Below, piece after piece: positions 61,681-64,000 of a stretch of 64,000 bases of DNA (the first letter of the stretch is position 1; each line of letters opens with the position of its first letter). Source of the DNA: Antedon mediterranea (taxonomy: Eukaryota > Echinodermata > Crinoidea > Comatulida > Antedonidae). Below the pieces are notes generated by a model. The model did not search any database. It worked only from the letters and a program-made list of their open reading frames with translations, and had not been told where the DNA came from. Made by a program: the position numbers and the translations under genes. The stretch covers positions 10,643,001-10,707,000 of the forward strand of contig NC_092680.1 in NCBI RefSeq assembly GCF_964355755.1. The letters run 5' to 3'.

Positions 61681-63276
61681 TTCGAAAAAAATCCTATGAA
61701 ATTTTCGCAAAATTGGCAAAATTTCAAACCTTTTATTTTTTGACATAACTAGTTACTATGGCTCTATAAGATGATGTTAGCACAACATATTTGCATAAAT
61801 GGCAATATTATATAGCATACTTTTTTAATTTTAAAAAGTAGAAATTTTTGCCATTTTTCGAAAAAATCCTATGGTCCCCCGCAGGGAAATTTTCGAAAAA
61901 ATGGCAAAATTTCAAACCTTTTATTTTTTGACAAAACAACTAGTTACTCTGGCTGTATAAGATGATGTTAGCACTATATATTTTCATAAATGGCAATATT
62001 ATAGCATAATTTTCGAATTTAAAAAAGTGTAAATTTTCGCCATTTTTCGAATAAAAATCTTATGGTCCCCCGAAGGGAAATTTTCGAAAAATGGCCAAAT
62101 TTAGACCCTTTTATTTTTTGACATAACTAGTTACTATGGCTCTATAAGATGATGTTAGCACAATATATGTGCATAAATGGCAATATTATAGCATAATTGT
62201 TGAATTTCAAAAAGTGGAAATTTTGGCAATTTTACGAAAAAATTCCTATGGTCCCCCGCAACGGAATTTTCGAAAAATTGCCAAATTTCGACCCTTTTGT
62301 TTTTTGACATAACTAGTTACGATGGCTCTATAAGATGATTCTAACACAATATATTTGCATAAATGCCAATATAATAGCATAATTATTGATTTTTAAAAAG
62401 TGGAAATTTTTGTCATTTTTCGAAAAGAATTCCTAACGCAGGGAAATTTTCGCAAAAATGGCCAAATTTCAAACCTTTTATTTTTTGACATAATTAGTTA
62501 CTATGGCTCTATAAGATGATGTTAGCACAATATATTTGCATAAATGGCAATATTATAGCATACTTTTTGAATTTTAAAAAGTAGAAATTTTGGCAATTTT
62601 TCGAAAAAATTCCTATGGCAGGGACATTTTCGCAAAAATGGCAAAATTTCAAACCTTTTATTTTTTGACATAACTAGTTACTCTGGCTGTATAAGATGTA
62701 TATATTTGCATAAATGGCAATATTATAGCATAATTTTCAAATTAAAAAATGTGTAAATTTTCGCAATTTTTCGAATAAAAATCTTATGGTCCCCCGCAGG
62801 GAAATTTTCACAAAAATGGCAAAATTTCAAACCTTTTATTTTTTGACATAACTAGTTACTATGGCTCTATAAAATAATGTTAGCACAATATATGTGCATA
62901 AATGGCAATATTATAGCATACTTTTTTAATTTCAAAAAGTGGAAATTTTGGCCATTTTTCGAAAAAATTCCAATGGTCCCCCGCAGCGAAATTTTCGAAA
63001 GATTGCCAAATTTCGACCCTTTTATTTTTTTACATAACTAGTTACAATGGCTCTATAAGATGATTCTAACACAATATATTTGCATAAATGCCAATATAAT
63101 AGCATAATTATTGAATTTTAAAAGGTGGAAATTTTTGCCATTTTTCGAAAAAATTCCTATGTTCCCCCGCAGGGAAATTTTCGCAAAAATGGCCAAATTT
63201 CAAACCTTTTATTTTTTGACATAACTAGTTATTCTGGCTCTATAAGATGATTCTAACACAATATATTTGCATAAAT
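61681..63276 (+). repeat. Satellite C array, unit 4, second part
   Basis: About nine monomers; two fewer than units 1 and 3 (loss between about 62790 and 62930). The final monomer reads 'tatgttcccccgc'. Ends at the unit boundary 63276/63277. Confidence 0.88.
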
Positions 63277-64000
63277 AAAGTTTCATCGAAATGCACAAAT
63301 TGGTATAAGACGTTTCCAAATGCGATTTGAAGCTATTCTAAGCACTTTTGGGTTTTTATGTTAACAAGTTTATTAAAAAATGAACAAAATGGTTTAAAAC
63401 GTCTCCAAATGCGATTTGAAGCTATTCTAAGCACGTTGGTGTTTTTATGTTAACAAGTTTTTCCAATTTTGTGAATTTTGAAAAAAACTTGTTAACATAA
63501 AAACACCAAAGTGCTAAGAATAGCTTCAAATCGCATTTGAGGACGTTTTAGATCATTTTGTGCATTTCAATGAAACTTGGTTACACAAAACATCAAAGTG
63601 CTTAAAATCACATTAGAAATCGTTTTAGACCATTTTGAGCATTTCAATAAAACTTTTCACACAAAAACATCAAAGAGCACAAAATAGCCTAATATGGTAT
63701 TTAAAAACGTTTTAGACCATTTTGAGTATTTCGACAATACTTTTTCACACAAAACATCAAAGTGTACAGAATAGCTTCAAATCGCATTTGGAGACGTTTT
63801 AGACCATTTTGTGATTTTCGAAAAAACTTGTTAACATAAAAACACCAAAGTGCTAAGAATAGCTGCTTCAAATCGCATTTGGAAACGTTTTAGATCATTT
63901 TGTGCATTTCAATTTAACTTGTTTACACAAAAACATCAAAGTGCTTAAAATCACATTAGAAACCGTTTTAGAACATTTTGAGCATTTCGAAAAAAACATC
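63277..64000. repeat. Satellite A, start of unit 5
   Basis: Minus block to about 63465, hairpin switch, then plus block to the window edge. Matches the first 724 bp of units 2 and 3 with few changes ('ttccaattttgtgaattttg' at the switch). Shows that the tandem array continues beyond the window. Confidence 0.9.

Noticed and set aside
1-64000. Window as a pure assembly artefact
   Set aside because: Each unit has private insertions, deletions and substitutions, which simple mis-joining of identical copies would not produce; partial collapse or misordering remains possible.

Overview
This is a eukaryotic, AT-rich, almost entirely repetitive window. It shows no intact host gene, no operon structure and no bacterial ribosome-binding architecture. 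The recognisable coding matter is decayed non-LTR retrotransposon (LINE) sequence. TIR transposons, a TTAA-flanked piggyBac-like element and abundant TAGGCCTA/TAGCCTAGG words fit an invertebrate animal, perhaps a marine deuterostome such as an echinoderm; that last step is a weak inference.

The window is a tandem array of a very large repeat unit (about 12-21.7 kb per copy; four copies plus the start of a fifth). Every copy has the same five compartments in the same order. (1) Satellite A: about 85-bp subrepeats arranged in head-to-head and tail-to-tail blocks. (2) A fragment of a CR1/L2-like LINE: an ORF1 with an SGNH-esterase fold and a frameshifted CCHC zinc knuckle, then the ORF2 endonuclease, cut off before reverse transcriptase. 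(3) An array of about 260-bp monomers, each with a tRNA-like body (A box, B box) followed by a T run; I count 20, 13, 22 and 14 monomers in copies 1-4, 69 in all. One roughly 1.1-kb TIR element always sits inside it. (4) A non-coding spacer of about 1 kb. (5) Satellite C: about 185-bp monomers, each with an internal imperfect palindrome, in three of four copies interrupted by the C-terminal tail of a second LINE's ORF2.

Unit boundaries (satellite C to satellite A) are at 21650/21651, 33620/33621, 50004/50005 and 63276/63277. Length differences come from satellite copy number and private insertions. Unit 1 alone carries a long-TIR element (626-1527), a piggyBac-like element (1990-3039, with its empty site at 4021-4024) and a 3.06-kb TIR element inside the LINE (6740-9801). 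Unit 4 alone carries a 982-bp nested insertion (55793-56774).

Diagnostic differences in the LINE, TIR element, spacer and satellite C group units 1+3 against 2+4. This suggests a dimeric higher-order repeat of about 28.4-28.7 kb, with some conflict in the first half of the tRNA-like array. All LINE copies share the same disabling lesions, so the LINE died before the unit was amplified. The most unusual feature is the large-scale amplification of Pol III-like cassettes inside a macrosatellite bordered by fold-back satellites. Whether any of it is transcribed cannot be told from sequence.
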